Below, piece by piece: positions 22,468-34,333 of a DNA stretch of 64,000 bases; position 1 is the first letter of the stretch; every line of letters starts with the position of its first letter. The notes under the pieces are model-generated. The model was not told where the DNA came from, made no database searches, and saw nothing but the letters and a program-made list of their open reading frames with translations. The stretch is from the NCBI RefSeq assembly GCF_022376445.1, contig NW_025955148.1, positions 1 to 64,000 of the forward strand. The letters are read 5' to 3'. The position numbers were made by a program, and so were the translations under genes. Source of the DNA: Fomitopsis serialis. Its lineage: Eukaryota > Basidiomycota > Agaricomycetes > Polyporales > Fomitopsidaceae.

Positions 22468-23677
22468 TTAAATAATCCACGTCATCCAGTCCGTCGAGTT
22501 CCTCACGATTGCAGCCGCGATCTCTCTCGCGACGACACGGTCGGCCTGTTCCGACGGGTGCACTTCGTCGTACCTGCCCACCCAGTTGATCAATCCACAA
22601 TGTCAAGGTGAACTCCGAGGCAGCATTGAGAGTTTCACGCACCACAAGAAGCTGTCTTGTGCGGTGCCCTCCGCGATGGTACAGTCCGAGGGACCAGACG
22701 TGCTCTCGTCCGTCTGGAAGATACACGACTTGATGCAACCAGTGATGTTCAGCGGCGCGGTGCCGTTCAGGTAGTTCCCTGGGTTAGCGTACATGTCCGT
22801 GAAGAGGCCGTACGAGTCGAAGTAGCCTGAAACAAGACCGCTGCATCAGACGCTGAAATGGAGTTCCGTGCCACGGGGACTGACCGAGGTGCGCGCCAGG
22901 CAGCGACGGGGCCATCGCCTCGAGCCACGCGAGCGCGAGCGCGTTCACGGCGTTGGTGAACTCGGCCATGACGAGGTTCCACTCTGTCGCGTTCCGCTGG
23001 GCGGTCCAGTACCCGTTCGGATACGAGTCGGCGGAGTACATGACCGTGTTTTGTAGCGGTAGCATCTAAGATATAATGGCGCTCTGTACAATTCAAGGGC
23101 AGGCTCAGCGCTAATTGCTCACGCTCTGGAAGATGAAGTTGCGCGCCCCGTTCTGGTACATGACCTTCACCCAGTCGACCGCGCATCGCGTGGTATTCAC
23201 GATCGTCACGCCAGGGGTCTGGCCGCCCGTCAGGACGGAGTTCGCCCCAACATCGTTCGTGCCGATCCAGAGCGTGTAGATCGTGCTCGACGGGTCGACG
23301 TTGATGGACCCGATCTGCAACTCCTGGATGTACGACGGGATTTGGCCCTCCATGACGGACGAGAACGGGCGGTACGTCAGGTTGTTCGAGCACGTCGCGC
23401 CTGCGATGGCGAACGGGTAGAGAGTGAGGTTCGCGTAGTCGGCGACGTAGACCGGCCAGGCGGTGCCGTTATCTCCGGCATGGCCGTACCGCTATGTAGA
23501 GCCATGAACATCGATGCTCGCGCAAACGCAGTTTATTTGACCACTCACCACATCCGTGTAAGAGTCACCAAACGTCACCAAGGTCTTGATTTGGCCTGGA
23601 TCAGGTCCCTGGCCGTTGCTGGTCCGCGCACAGGCGAGGCAGAGGACGAGCGCGGTGAGCAGGGCGAAGGAAACCAT
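22468..23677 (-). CDS. Secreted SGNH/GDSL esterase, CE16 acetylesterase-like
   Basis: Carbohydrate esterase expected to remove acetyl groups from hemicellulose-derived oligosaccharides. The start at 23677 gives a signal peptide (MVSFALLTALVLCLACA). SGNH blocks in order: block I with the nucleophile Ser in TFGDSYTD (near 23550-23580), the block II Gly region in AIAGATCSNN, block III IGTNDVG (about 23240-23260), and block V with the catalytic Asp and His in YDEVHPS, reached after the last intron (about 22590-22550). The C-terminus ends TDWMTWII at TAA 22468-22470. At least four introns. It converges on the glycosidase-like gene. Length (about 330 residues) fits CE16. Confidence 0.92.
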
Positions 23678-24974
23678 CTCCAGTCATGGCGGTCCTCACG
23701 CAGACGCTCTCTTTTAACTTGTCCGCGCTTCGTCCAGGGACATACACGGCGATGTCGCTGGGTCCATGCGGGCATTGGTCACGAGTCGGGCCACCGGCCG
23801 GCATGCGCTTCTTCTCCCGTCTGCAACGGGTGTGTGTGGACGCTGAGAGGAGGGGCGCTGCCAGAAATGTTCGAGGTATGTCCTTTTGTCGGGAGAACAT
23901 CCGTTGGCAGCTGCGGTGAGTCAGAGAACCTCGGCAGTAGGCATGCCCGGACGCGTTACGGAAAGTGACGGCAGCGTATGTGAACGTACGCGGCCGCCAG
24001 ACGGGCAGCGAGGTCCAGAATGCGAACGGGAGGGCCGAGTGCTACCGCTACAGCATCGAAGGTTATTCTTGGATCGGCATGCAAGTTCTGTATCTTCCGT
24101 TCGCTTCGCGTAAGTAGAGTTTGACTTTAGACACGGAGCGTTGCTACCCACACGGGCGGCTCGACGACGCCAATCATCGATCCTCTGATCTCGCCGTGCG
24201 AGGACGGCTTGACTGGTGCTCTACATTGGCTCTATATGTCGAGTCGTGATGTGCTGGTGTTAGTGCTCGGTTTGGTAAGGGAGTTTGATGGAGACCTTAT
24301 GTCTAGTTCGGGACGTGTGGGAGGAACTGCTCGTCTGCAAATCCTTGAGTAGATAACATCAGAGTGAAGACGTTACGCACAAAGTTGCACATGTACCATT
24401 CGCAGGTTTGTTGAGCACGTTTGTCGACTCTTCAGGAACTTGGATGAGGCCCACTACTTACAAATGATCAGCCCGTGGACGGTAGCGGTGATGTGTTATT
24501 TCTACATGAGTACATGACGTTCGGAAACGACCTCTCATGCGTAGCCTCCGTGCAGAACCAACTTACACGTATGCAGGTCCCAGGACATGAGGTGCAAGGC
24601 GACGTGGATCACACACCCGTGCACAGGCCAAATCAGATGTACTTGCGGCCGACATGACATTGTCCAGACACGATGTAGGTGCTGGTGCGAACCCCGCTAG
24701 TGAGCTCAGCCTGAGGGCAAATGCGGAGGCAAGAGCAGGTTGATGTCTAGTCGGAGGAGGGAATTGGACGAAGTCTTTAAAGTGAAGTTGAGTACAGCTG
24801 CAGAACGCCGCCCAGTCGCCGCCACGGCAAGTTGAGGAGGAGGAGGTGGCAAGCCTGGGGTCGTCGGCGCCTCCCCGAGTGCGCGCCTATAACGCCGTTT
24901 CTCCGTGTTTCACAAGGTCTCACCAAGGTCTCACACCGTCCATTGACTCTTGCCGTTCTTCTGTGGTATGCAGC
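23678..24974. other. Intergenic region left of the inverted repeat
   Basis: About 1.3 kb upstream of the esterase gene, up to the outer edge of the left repeat arm. Only short overlapping frames; nothing recognised. The esterase promoter should lie in the first few hundred bases. Confidence 0.55.
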
Positions 24975-25303
24975 GGAGACTAGGATAGCACTATCCTCGG
25001 TCAATCTAGTACCGGAACACCACCGAATTCTGGTAATGCTATGATTACCCAGTCCCTTCAAAGCCGTCGACTGTTTTCCCCAAACAGTCCACCGTGGTGT
25101 ACAAGGCGAGTGTTCAGATATGCTACTCAAAATGAAGATATAGCAATTATAGTGATGACCGGAAGTTGTTTTCAGGCCATATAGGCAGTCATGAGCATTT
25201 GTGCGTGTAAGATCCGACACAAACCCCGTGGAGAGCTTTGGTACGAGACTAGGTGCGTATGGCGACCACCGGGCATCAAGACCTGATTCTATCGCGGCCT
25301 CAA

Positions 25304-25670
25304 GGAAACCTGAGCCACTGTGAAATCTTCGCTTGTGAGCTCGGCTCCGCACTTCCTTGTGACGACGTTCTCTGCGGATTTGGTGATGCCATAAGCAGCG
25401 CCCTGCGATACTCAGTTGTGTCCTTTGCATAAGGCCACGCTCGCCTCCAAGGATGTCTTTCTTGGTATTGCCGACAACGTCGAGCACTTGCGGAACGAAG
25501 GGATCCGCGCCTAGCCGTTCTTCAGTCTCACTGACGTTCATTCAGCTCAACCACATATTGCACGTGGAGAGGAGGGCGCACTAGTGCAATAGCCCACTCA
25601 GAATATCCGCTTCTTCAAGGCATGCAGCGTAGTAAAGCAGGGCGTTGAGACGACTTATACTGATCTTCGC
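25304..25670 (-). pseudogene. Decayed SDR gene fragment (left arm)
   Basis: Reading the minus strand recovers pieces of the same SDR as the intact genes at 48.1, 56.3 and 58.3 kb, in the right order. From 25670, AKISISRLNALLYYAA matches AEITGGALDVLIHNAA; the exon ends at 25582 on the same phase as the intact genes, before a donor-like gtgcgc. Then 25530-25492 encodes ETEERLGADPFV (intact: ETPEKLEEEFIA). Then 25396-25304 gives AYGITKSAENVVTRK and ELTSEDFTVAQVS, including the catalytic YxxxK. The exon between the last two pieces is scrambled, a TAG follows soon after, and no start exon or C-terminal FHPSAEY segment was found. It is therefore a dead copy, divergent from the DUF6534 gene of this arm. 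Confidence 0.8.
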
Positions 25671-27163
25671 CACCCCAGACGATTCGTATAACTATGTAAA
25701 CGTGTCAGCGAAGCATTCCGAGAAGAGCTGAAAGGACTATCCTGACATAGCTGACGAAATATGCAGGGTTTGCCGCGGAAGCCACATCGACTCGTGAAGC
25801 AACGCAGGAGATTCGCTATTGCTGACCTGCGCACCATGACGGGGATCTATAATTGTCGTAACACTCACTCCCGAGTGTGAGCGAGAGTCTGCTTCGTTAC
25901 CTGGATGCCCTACCGTTCGGCCAAAAATCATCACAGCGGCTGCTGTCTGAACATATGGATGAACGCGTCCATCTCCAGCCTCTGAACCACAACTGAAGTG
26001 AGTGCCATTATCTGTCATCTTAGTGTCTGACGTTACCTCGTGGAGTCTATCATTACAGAGGTCTGTCCTAACAATTATTCGGATGGCTCGCGTTGAGAAG
26101 TCCGGATCCTCCGTACAGTGTCGGACACTGTAGTCCCGGTATTCGCTCTGATGCATGCGGGCTAGGCTGTAGTGCTCGATGAATTGGTGGTACGTTGTCA
26201 TGGCCAAGTAGACGTCGCGCGCACTCTTAGACTGGTTCTCTTACTCAGTGTGGGTCTACTTTTCATAGGCTACCCGCCATCGATTGATCTGTTGCTGACC
26301 AAGCCATGTTTCGAACCGTACTTGATATTAGATGTGTCTCGTCCGTCGCCCGTCCTCGGCGGACTCCTAGACTCCGGTCCTTCATGTGTCTACGAAGCAG
26401 ACCCATTCTGCATATTTCTGTTTGACTGGAAACGACGTCATCAGGCTGGTCATCTAGCTATTTCGCTTGCACAGTCTGAAGTACAACACCTTGTCAAGCC
26501 GTCTTCCGACGACCGCTTCCAGCCTTGATCCTGAACCACATAGCGCTGGTGTGTTTCGTTCTTGCACAGCCACACAACATACACACGCTGTATTACCCGA
26601 ACATCCTCATATCAGATACTCACTTTGCAAGCATGGCAGTGCTCAAGCGAGGCCACCCGAGTCGGACAGTTTTTGTGTCGCCGAAGGTGGATATCGGCGC
26701 TGAACACTGAGCATTTCGCGGAGGCGGAAAATCTTGCTCTGCTCTAGGGTCTAGGTAACGAACTGGACATATCTTTTCAACTGTCTGCGTCTACTGCTAG
26801 TCTCTGGACTCATGGGTGAGTGGCTTTTGCTAACAATAACGAAGCTACATTTCGTTAATGAACTCCACCGGCTGGTACCGGGGTAGGTGTGTAAAGCTGT
26901 GGCTACCGCACCCATCACCGGGGATTATACTTATGATTGTCGAAAGAAAGACGTACAATCATCACGGGTGACCGCAGCGGCATTCTATCTGATACAGGCA
27001 CTTTCATTGCTTGGATGCACCATAGCATGTCATGTTTCCGCGTGATATGCATGGGCCTCTACGCTGACGCGCTCGTCATCGCTTTGTGCGGCATGCATAT
27101 AATGTGCATTGCTGAGATGATACAACCCCGCAGCTTCGCAGAGCTCTGCTTCCACGACACGTC
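25671..27163. other. Spacer conserved between the two repeat arms
   Basis: About 1.5 kb between the SDR remnant and the DUF6534 start, recognisably shared with 45369-46761 on the opposite strand. An example is the stretch encoding DSGPSCVYEADPFCIFLFDW at about 26370-26430, with a near copy at 46110-46180. The frames do not stay open in the same register in both arms, so it is probably promoter/spacer DNA rather than a shared gene. Confidence 0.6.
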
Positions 27164-29264
27164 ATGCCTGCCCTCATCCCCGTTGACAATCTCTTGGGCG
27201 CGGCTTTCATCGGTATAGTACTCTCAACTGTGTACGTTTACCTCTGATCTTGCTTTGCTGAATCGATGCTAACTATTGCGTCAGGCTTTATGGCGTGTCG
27301 TGTCTGCAGACATACTTGTACTATACGCAATACAGCAAAGGCGATAGCCTGCGGCTGAAGCTATTTGTAAGTCCGTCTTTCGCGAGCCCTCCCCCTCAAT
27401 GGACTCATGACTCATGGAAAACGATGCGTCAGGTTGCCCTCGTCGTGTGAATTGCACATTTTCTCAAATGGTTGAACCTCAGAACGCTGATGTTATCGCC
27501 AGCGCCTTGGATACCTTGCATGTCGCGCTGATATCGACCGCGTACTATCACTATACAGTGACAAACTTTGGGGACTCTTCCGCGCTTAAAAGAGTGACTT
27601 GGTAAGTGGAAAGCGGATTGGAAAACACGGGACGTTGACTACTTTGCCTTAGGAGTCTTGCGGTACGTGTCATCCGAATAACCCGTAAGTCCATGTCATA
27701 GACAGGTGAACAGGTTCAGATAACGTTCGGAGTACGTACCGTTGCGATATCACCAATGCAGGCTTGTGCTAATCAGGGCTCGGTGCATATAGGGCCTTGT
27801 GGGGTTGCTGGTGCAATTGTGAGTGTAACAGCCCTGCTGGCCGACGCTAATCTAAGTGGCGCTTTATTAGATTCTTTGCAAAGAGAATTTACGTCCGTAG
27901 GTATCACAGATGCTCAATATCGCCTCACGGACACTGATTATTTGTAAGTCGGGAAGCGACGGCTGTTGATTCCTGGAATCATCGTGCGTAGAACCTATTT
28001 GTCACAGTAACCCACACTGATCTTTTGAGCCATCTAGGGTCTCCTTGGTTTTGTTGAGCTAGGTATGTAACGATCTATCTTGTATGCTCAACAATGCGAC
28101 ACTTACGGCATGTTGCGTCTCAGGCTGTTCCATAGGTTCGTATTGTTCATGTATGCACTTGCAACAAACTAATGCGTCAGACTACTATCATAGCTTACAC
28201 CATCGCCGGGTGAGCATACTTTCGGTTACTGGCATTGCGGTGCATGCTCATCTACTTGTAGTTACAGCGATCACTACTTCTCTGTGTCTGGCAAGGAAGG
28301 ACATGCTGATGTACGTGGCGACATGCTACCGGGTATATTTACGACCTCTCATTCTGCCAACGCACCTAGGCATACACGAGTACAGCACTGACTGCTAACA
28401 TTGTGTGTGACTTATTGATCGCGGGATGTACCGTGTATTACTTGCGGGAGGGTAGAACGGCTTTTTACCGGTATGTAAACGAGGTACTTGACCATCCCGA
28501 TGCGAATTAATCATATATACTGGACAGGACAAACAAAGCTGTCACTCTCCTGATGACCTATGCGCTCAGCACATGTGAGTTCTAGACACTCAGACTACCT
28601 TGCGCTCGCGCTCTGACAACGTACTGCATTAGGTGTTCTCGCCATGTAAGTCTTCGGCCAAGTGCTGGTCCTGCTCCAGATATCAACCGTGCCTTTCAGG
28701 ATCTTCAGTCTCGTCTGTCTCATCACCGTACGTACCCGCTATTCTATACACACATTCACCATTGGCATGGCTAACAAGCTCACCGCGGCACCGATTCCAG
28801 TGGGTCACAATGAACCAAACGCTGATATACGCCGTATTCTATTGGATACTGATTCGAAGTGAGTAATCTAACGAGCAGGTACTTCCGTATCTGACTATGA
28901 TACTCGCAGTCTATCCATGCTCCTTCCTATCGACGTATGTTCTGTATATTACTTTCAGTAAAACTGAGATCTGACTACTGACTACTTCCCTAGCCTGAAC
29001 TCTCGGGAGGCTGTAAGACGCGCTTTCCAGGAAGACAATCCAGCACGCCAGCTCACCAGCCTTGAATCGCAAACTGGCAGTCCTTGTCAGGACAAGGATC
29101 GCCTCGAAGTGGCCCGCATGAGACCGTCGTCGAGCCGTGCTTTTGGTCCTTTTCGTTTCACTCCCAACACCCCGCTTCCGAGTCCGGTGTACCGCCTAGC
29201 AGAAGACGGTCGGGTTTCGGGTCGTGTCATAGCGTCCGCTACGACTCGGAGTACTGTAGTGTAG
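27164..29264 (+). CDS. DUF6534-type seven-helix membrane protein, copy 1
   Basis: Integral membrane protein of the DUF6534 family common in Agaricomycetes; function unknown. Exon 1 (27164-27231) encodes PVDNLLGAAFIGIVLST; exon 2 (27285-27366) encodes LYGVSCLQTYLYYTQYSKGD; a 14-nt exon 3 (27433-27446) follows; exon 4 (27503-27601) encodes LDTLHVALISTAYYHYTVTNF. The middle (27650-28330) is not securely spliced. The family pattern resumes with TANIVCDLLIAGCTVYYLR (28390-28450), RTNKAVTLLMTYALST and a last helix. The C-terminal tail (LNSREAVRRAFQED to GRVSGRVIASA) is open to TAG 29262-29264. An apparent stop (TGA) after VALVV is the donor of a 56-nt intron, conserved as gtaaatt in the other arm. 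Whether the middle exons are intact is unknown. Confidence 0.72.
27433..27446 (+). other. 14-nt microexon of DUF6534 copy 1
   Basis: gttgccctcgtcgt between acceptor gcgtcag and donor gtgaattg; encodes VALV plus two bases of the next codon. The same 14-nt exon with the same phase occurs in copies 2 (45089-45102) and 3 (50483-50496). Confidence 0.82.
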
Positions 29265-29320
29265 AAGCTACAGTACACACTGGCATGCTTTAGTCGAGAA
29301 CTTTCACGACGTCTCCATGC

Positions 29321-29869
29321 AAGTGAAAAGTTTGAGCATGTAACTTATATCCTATACAGTATATTATTCACGAGCGCCGCCTATCTCGAGTGCGTGATTG
29401 GGAACGAGAACGAGATGAATTCGACAGACTACGAGTCTACTTATGTAAGCTGATGCTTTTAAGTCACGGGTCGGGATGAGACTAATAGCACTGTAAGTAC
29501 AACTGTCGCTCGTCACAACCGAATCAAGGACACACAATTATGTAGACGTTCATCGATGCAGATGCATCAAGGCTGTTCGAGGCGAAGAACGAACCGTTGG
29601 TCACTACAAGTTACTGTAAAGTTGCTTATGTACGTTAGATTCCTTATTACTTATCCAAGATATAACTCAGTAGTGAGTCTAAGATAAATACTTATTTTCA
29701 GTAGGCTGGAAATGCGGCATAATCAACAGCGTACACGACGGTGCGGCCACTCTCCCATATCACTACCTCATACTACACCTGGTGTTAAGGCGTTCGGCCG
29801 CTCTCAGACCAGTTACGGACGACATACTGGATCACCTCTTGGAGATTTCTCGACGCCCGGAGGGAGTCT
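29321..29869. other. Intergenic region upstream of the flippase gene
   Basis: About 550 bases, A/T-richer than its neighbours, between the repeat arm and the NEO1-like start. It presumably carries the flippase promoter. No gene seen. Confidence 0.55.
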
Positions 29870-32800
29870 ATGTCTGAGATCCCTCTACACAAGCTCAGGC
29901 ACCCCAGAAAGCTATCTAAAGTCGGCTACGAGCGTCTCTCGAACGGCGCACCTTCACCCAACGGTGACGAACCCGGGTCTCCGAGCGACGGCATGCCTCT
30001 GAGTCCGCGCGCCGCGGCGTCAGCACGGCGGAAAGGTAAGCGGAGAGAGCGTTACGCTGACGATGCGGACCATCCGGACGAGCAGGCGGGTCTCTTGGGT
30101 GACGAGGAGGACGGAGAGTTCAGAGACGACGAAGACCAGGAGCAGAGGGATCATAGGGGGGAACCTTCAACGCCAGTATGTTCTCATTATGATGGCACCA
30201 GTATTGATTGTCCTAAGCCTGCAATACGCGAGGTAGCGTTCACCGTGGTCGCGCAAGTTCAAGCCACCACAAGACAAGTCGAGAACAGTGCCGTTCAGAC
30301 CACCAGGTAGGAGCGCTCGTGTGAACAGAGCTACATTGACTGCATATATGCGCCACCAGAGAAGCAGCGCAACCGCTTCCCGGCGAATATCGTCCGCAAC
30401 CAAAAGTACAATGCCTTCACCTTCCTCCCGATTGTATTCTATGAACAGTTCAAATACTTCTTCAACCTATATTTCCTACTGGTCGCACTATCCCAATTTA
30501 TACCCGCGCTCAAGATTGGTATGCCGTTCTGCACGCTCCGGGGTACAGAGTGGCTCACTTGGACACAGGATTCATCGCGACCTATGTTGCTCCCCTTGCC
30601 TTCGTCCTATTCGTGACCATGGGCAAAGAAGCGTTTGACGACTACAAGCGGAATCTCCGGGACCGCGAAGCAAATTCCGCGCGCTACCTCATCTTCACGC
30701 CGCCTACCACCATCTCCAGGTCCTCGTCTTCCGATTTAGACCGCGACGATGGCCCGCATACACGCTCAGTTCCGTCTTCTGCGCTACGTGTGGGCGATCT
30801 CGTCTTGCTGGAGAAGAACCAGCGCGTTCCCGCTGATCTGGTCTTATTGCGCACCTCGGACTCGTCAGGGACTTGCTTCATCAGGACCGACCAACTTGAC
30901 GGCGAGACGGACTGGAAGCTGCGCGTCGCAGTGCCCACGTGCCAGAAGCTGCCGTCCGAGCGGGAGCTCATGGACCTTGACGCGGAGATCTATGGTGAGT
31001 GGTTTCCATACGTCGATTCCATGCCTAGTCACAAATGCACGGTCATGGGATGATCTCGTAGCGGACGCGCCCACGAAGGATATCCATACGTTCATTGGCA
31101 CGTTCACGATCAACTCACCCCGGTCTGCCGACGACGACGATGTACCCATGGTCCAGGTACCTACCGTCGAGCCCCTCAGTGCGGAGAATGTTCTGTGGGC
31201 GAACACTGTCCTTGCGGCTGGCTCTGCTGTTGGATTCGTCGTCTACACTGGCCCTGAGACACGTGCAGTCATGAACACGAGCCACCCTGAGACGAAGGTG
31301 GGTTTACTAGACTTGGAGATCAACCGACTCGCCAAGGTCAGTGCGCTCGCAGCAGTCCACCCGAGAATTTAACGTACCATACCCACTACTGATCAGATTC
31401 TGTGCGCGGTGACTTTCGCTCTGTCGTTCGCTCTTGTTGCTCTGAATGGCTTCCGTGGACTGTGGTATATCTACATTTTCCGCTTCCTCATCCTATTCTC
31501 GTCCATCATCCCGATCAGGTACGTGCAATTAACCTCCATACGTAAACTAGGTGCGACGAATTATATTCTAGTCTACGCGTGAACCTGGACATGGGCAAGA
31601 CGGTGTACGCGCAACAGATCATGAAGGACAGTGAGATCCCAAATACGATCGTCCGTACAAGTACGCTGCCCGAGGAACTCGGCCGCATAGAGTATCTGCT
31701 CAGTGACAAGACCGGGACCCTGACGCAGAACGGTAGGCATTCCGTACCAAATTCTGCCGCGTCGACCGATTGACGCAGCGCATGCATAGAGATGGAGATG
31801 CGCAAGCTGCACATGGGTACTGTGTCGTACGGATATGACTCCATGGACGAGGTTGTGCATCAGCTTGCCGTAGCCTTTGGAGCATCTTCAGAACAAGGTA
31901 TTGGAGGTGACCATAACTCACGGTGTTGTTGCTCATACAATGGCCAGCGCACAAACGCATAGGCTCTACCACAACGGGTGCGCAGCTTGCCACGAGGGGG
32001 CGTCGAGATATGTCCTCTCGTGTGCATGATGTCGTTCTCAGCCTTGCTCTTTGCCATAATGTGCGCCTCCAAATTACTCTTCACGACCGAACGCCAATCC
32101 AACTTTTCAGGTCACTCCGGTAACGAACGATGACCGCACCGTGACTTATCAAGCGTCTTCTCCGGACGAAGTAGCGATCGTCAAGTGGACTGAGTCCGTC
32201 GGCTTAACACTCACGTATCGCGACCGCACGCGGATCGAATTGCAGACGCCCTCCGGTTCCCGCATCACTTACGACGTGCTCGACCTCTTCCCGTTCACTT
32301 CTGAGTCTAAGCGCATGGGCATCATCGTACGCGACATCCAGTCGGGCGAAATCACCTTCCTGCAGAAGGGTGCCGATGCTGTCATGGCGCGTATCGTACA
32401 GCGGAACGACTGGCTTGAGGAAGAGTGCGCGAACATGGCCCGTGAGGGTCTCCGGACGCTTGTCATGGCGCGCCGCAAGTTGAGCGAACAATCGTACGCA
32501 CTCTTCAAGGAGCGCCACCACCAGGCAAGCATCAAGCTCGAAGGTCGGAATGAGGCCATGACTACTGTGGTGTCGGAACTGCTCGAACGCGACTTGGAGC
32601 TGCTCGGTCTGACTGGTGTCGAGGACAAGCTGCAAGACGAGGTCAAGTCAACACTGGAGTTGTTGCGGAACGCTGGCATCAAGATCTGGATGTTGACGGG
32701 TGACAAGATTGAGACTGCGACGTGTATCGCGATATCGACGAAACTTGTCGCGCGGAATCAGTACATCCATCAAGTTGCGAAATGTTCGTCAGTTGTTACC

Positions 32801-34192
32801 TCTATCCATCGGGCGGCGTGCTCACGTTTCAACCACTGTCGGTATGATTAGTGAAGACGGCGACCGAAGTTCGAGACCAGCTGGAGTTTCTACAAAACAA
32901 GCTGGATTGTTGTCTTGTGATCGACGGGGAGTCTCTGCAGGTCGGTTCTTCCAGACCTGCGCCTGGGTGTAGCACCGTTGACAATGATTTGTAGCTGTGT
33001 CTGAACTTGTTCAAGAACGAGTTCATCGAGATCGCCACGAAGCTCTCCGCTGTCGTAGCATGTCGTTGTTCGCCTACCCAAAAGGCTGATGTGGCACGCT
33101 TGATCCGGCACCACACCAAGAAGCGTGTTTGCTGTATTGGCGACGGAGGCAACGACGTCAGCATGATTCAGGCTGCAGATGTTGGTGCGTAAAGCAACAC
33201 AGATGACAAATGACCATCATCCAACTGGCTTGTTGTCAGGCGTCGGTATTGTTGGCAAGGAGGGGAAACAAGCATCTCTTGCTGCCGATTTCTCCGTCAC
33301 CCAGTTCAGCCATCTTACGAAGCTTCTCCTTTGGCACGGGCGCAATTCGTATCGTCGCTCCGCGAAGCTCGCCCAGTTCGTCATCCACCGTGGACTTATC
33401 ATCTCCGTGATGCAGGCTGTGTTCTCTGCAATCTTCTACTTCGCGCCTATAGCACTTTACCAGGGCTGGCTGATGGTGGGATACGCTACTGTGTATACGA
33501 TGGCGCCTGTCTTCTCCCTGGTGCTGGACCGGGACGTCAATGAAGATCTCGCCTTGCTGTATCCGGAGCTGTACAAAGAGCTTACGAAGGTCTGTTGATC
33601 TCTTACGACCCTGTCGTCGAGGCTCACGCTGCTTGCAGGGTCGGGTGTTGTCGTTTAAGACGTTCTTCATGTGGCTCATGATCAGCGTCTACCAAGGTAC
33701 GTCTGACTTCCTTACCTTATTGTAGGGCCCCATGCCTCATTTACGTCTAGGTGCCGCGATTATGATCATGTCCCTCGTGTTATTTGAGAACGAGTTCCTG
33801 AACATCGTCTCAATATCATTTACGGCGCTGATCCTGAATGAGCTCATCATGGTGGCATTAGAGATAACGACATGGTGAGTGGAACACCGTCTTTTCTCAT
33901 CGCGCGACTTACATTAGGTGCACTAGGCACGTCTACATGGTGATTTCGGAGGTCGTGACGTTGTTCTTCTATGTCATCAGTATTGCGTTCCTCCCTGAGT
34001 ACTTCGGTATGTCCAGCTGATGTAGCCATCGACGCATGCATACTGACCACACTGCTAGACCTCACCTTTGTCATCTCGGTGCGATTCGCTTGGAAAGTCG
34101 CAGTGATTGTGGCAATCAGCGCATTCCCTCTCTACATCATCAAACTTATCCGTAGTCGAATAGCACCAGCAGCATCTAGCAAACTGCTGTAA
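29870..34192 (+). CDS. NEO1: P4-type ATPase (phospholipid flippase), NEO1/ATP9 family
   Basis: Aminophospholipid translocase of Golgi/endosome membranes. An acidic, disordered N-terminus ([17 protein letters not shown]) precedes [19 protein letters not shown] and membrane helices 1-2. Landmarks: actuator DGET in [12 protein letters not shown] (30898-30909); the P4-specific PISL motif, split by the intron at about 31520-31571; the phosphorylation site DKTGTLTQN (31704-31730); [11 protein letters not shown]; the nucleotide-binding [16 protein letters not shown] (about 32694-32720); [16 protein letters not shown] (33139-33186); and [17 protein letters not shown], which is characteristic of Neo1 rather than Drs2/Dnf. 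The C-terminal helices end at TAA 34190-34192. About 15 short introns; all catalytic motifs are intact. The NEO1 class works without a Cdc50 subunit in yeast (family knowledge). It is convergent with NST1, with stops 141 bases apart. Confidence 0.94.
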
Positions 34193-34333
34193 TTTATGCC
34201 TTGCTTATGGAATTACGCGGAGATACGATCTTTAATGCATTTATATTGTTGTCAGTGTCATGCGGGTCAATAAGGATCATTGCAGGTAAGATGCGAGATG
34301 AAGTGGGTAACTGAAAAGACCGTCAAAATGCAC

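Larger units (their letters stand above)
24975..29320 (+). repeat. Left arm of diverged large inverted repeat
   Basis: This segment is repeated in reverse complement at about 43235-47385. Collinear similarity covers the outer block (24975-25540), SDR remnant, spacer, DUF6534 gene and about 50 bases past its stop (cacgacgtctc near 29305 recurs reverse-complemented at 43222-43235). Similarity is high in DUF6534 exons and lower, with many small indels, elsewhere, so the duplication is old. Edges were placed by eye and may be off by some tens of bases. Confidence 0.88.

Noticed and set aside
24777..25541. 254-codon minus-strand frame as a gene
   Set aside because: Most of its frame is out of register with the SDR homology it covers and it is not kept open in the other repeat arm; the region is better explained as an SDR remnant.
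26172..26528. 118-codon plus frame with hydrophobic stretch
   Set aside because: The copy in the other arm is not open in the same register; treated as spacer DNA.
27443..27503. Premature stop in DUF6534 copy 1 (and the equivalent in copy 2)
   Set aside because: The stop belongs to an intron donor (gtgaatt / gtaaatt) that is conserved in both arms and whose removal gives the family motif LDTLHVAL.
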